Shown here piece after piece: positions 63,162 through 64,000 of a stretch of 64,000 nucleotides of DNA. The notes beneath the pieces were generated by a model, which had not been told where the DNA came from, did no database searches, and saw nothing but the letters and a program-made list of their open reading frames with translations. Every line of letters starts with the position of its first letter. The first letter of the stretch is position 1. The DNA comes from Bacillus sp. S/N-304-OC-R1 (GTDB lineage: Bacteria > Bacillota > Bacilli > Bacillales > Cytobacillaceae), in contig NZ_JACWFE010000001.1 in the NCBI RefSeq assembly GCF_019749375.1, positions 558,001 through 622,000 on the forward strand, in the 5' to 3' direction. A program made the translations under genes and the position numbers.

Positions 63162-64000
63162 TATTTCACCGCCTTCCATGCTCGATACATATCTTTAATG
63201 ACCTTAATCGTACCCCTTTCCCCAGTAAAACTGCGCATAATTTCTTTTTGCTTTTGTTTCTTGGAAGTGCCATCAACTGTAAAAAATTTACTTGCGGCAC
63301 GATTCATTAGCGGAACATACTCCTTGAAATACTGCGGATACTTTTCAAATACATGAGTAGCATCTTTATATTTTTCTAAATCCTTCATAATAAAACTTTC
63401 GTTAAGCAAATCTTTATAAATATTTAAACTAGATTCACTAAAATCATTACGATTTTTCGCTGCAATAATTGCCTCTGCCGCTAATTGACCGGATTTCATA
63501 GCCATATTCGACCCTTCTCTGTGTATAGCATTAACAAGCTGGGCGGCATCCCCGACTACAACGACTCCATTTCCAACTACTTTTGGAACAGAATGAAACC
63601 CTCCCTCAGGTATAAGGTGAGCTAAATATTCTAGCGATTCCCCCCCTTCTATAAGGGGTCTTACCATTGGATGTGTCTTTAAATAATCAAGTAAATCATA
63701 AGGACGTAGCTTTGCTTGGATCATACTCGAAAGCGTGGTTCCCACCCCAATATTAATACTTTCCTTATTTGTATAAATAAAAGCGGTTCCTAAGTTTCCT
63801 TTCGTGGAATCTCCAAAAATTTCGATCGTGCAGCCTTGATTTTCCTCTAAATTAAAGCGGTCATTTATTTTTTCTTTTGAAAGATTTACTACTTCCATTA
63901 CTGTTAAGGCAACTTCATCTGGCCTAAATTCTTTATGAAAGCCGAGTTGTTTTCCAAGCAGCGAGTTTACACCATCTGCAAGCACAACAACATCTGCATA
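63161..64000 (-). CDS. fixC: FAD-dependent oxidoreductase FixC (partial, C-terminal part)
   Basis: The last 279 codons of an electron transfer flavoprotein:quinone oxidoreductase-type protein; the frame is open to the window edge. VVLADGVNSLLGKQLGF and GVVVVGDAAQLVNAIHREGSNMAMKSGQLAAEA are FAD-binding segments of the FixC/geranylgeranyl reductase family. It passes electrons from the FixAB flavoprotein, with FixX as its iron-sulfur partner, and overlaps fixX by one base. Confidence 0.9.
   Translation of the reverse strand, partial: YADVVVLADGVNSLLGKQLGFHKEFRPDEVALTVMEVVNLSKEKINDRFNLEENQGCTIEIFGDSTKGNLGTAFIYTNKESINIGVGTTLSSMIQAKLRPYDLLDYLKTHPMVRPLIEGGESLEYLAHLIPEGGFHSVPKVVGNGVVVVGDAAQLVNAIHREGSNMAMKSGQLAAEAIIAAKNRNDFSESSLNIYKDLLNESFIMKDLEKYKDATHVFEKYPQYFKEYVPLMNRAASKFFTVDGTSKKQKQKEIMRSFTGERGTIKVIKDMYRAWKAVK

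Noticed and set aside
1-64000. CRISPR array, rRNA operon or T-box/riboswitch
   Set aside because: No regularly spaced repeats, no rRNA sequence and no T-box or common riboswitch consensus were seen on either strand.

Overview
The window is low-GC chromosomal DNA of an endospore-forming Bacillaceae. Gene order follows the Bacillus subtilis yk region closely: ykyA/def/ykrA/rpoY/rnjA/ktrC, then ykuV/ykuU/ccpC/darB/ykzF/ykuJ/ykuI/fadH/ykuE, ykyB/cheV/ykwC, ykvS/ykvI/clpE/mhqR/kinD. Spore and Tat-secreted proteins and FadR and CtsR operators agree with this. The genus cannot be fixed from the sequence.

Layout. 1-998: 5' part of a group IIC intron (minus strand) inserted just behind the terminator of ykyA, with its reverse transcriptase cut by the window edge. 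1,038-45,561: core chromosome. It holds RNA decay and transcription (rnjA, rpoY), K+ and c-di-AMP signalling (ktrC, darB), redox defence (ykuU, ykuV), carbon and fatty-acid control (ccpC, aspA, fadH), c-di-GMP proteins (ykuI, a PAS-GGDEF-EAL protein), chemotaxis (cheV), a MoxR/DUF58 operon, proteostasis (clpE, PepF) and a KinD-like kinase. A PadR/MFS pair is controlled through a perfect 29-bp inverted repeat that covers its ribosome binding site.

45,860-63,104: a 17.1-kb integrative island. A tyrosine integrase lies at its left end. Both ends carry a full copy of the ferredoxin gene fixX. The two copies encode the same 94-aa protein and differ only at synonymous sites, except for a 113-bp block that is identical; that block is the inferred crossover region. 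The island is a defence locus: an Mrr-STAND ATPase, a broken NERD nuclease, an EVE-HNH (type IV-like) nuclease, a membrane Mrr nuclease, and a two-gene DUF4297-like nuclease plus zinc-hook SMC ATPase operon that resembles Lamassu. It also carries a type I toxin-antitoxin pair, a LAGLIDADG endonuclease, a DExx helicase and a structured non-coding stretch that may be a replication origin. The SMC operon is bracketed by direct repeats of the mrr 5' end, one of them fused to a 37-nt tRNA-Ala fragment.

62,877-64,000: the host fixC-fixX end resumes. Function names rest on recognised motifs and synteny; no database search was run.
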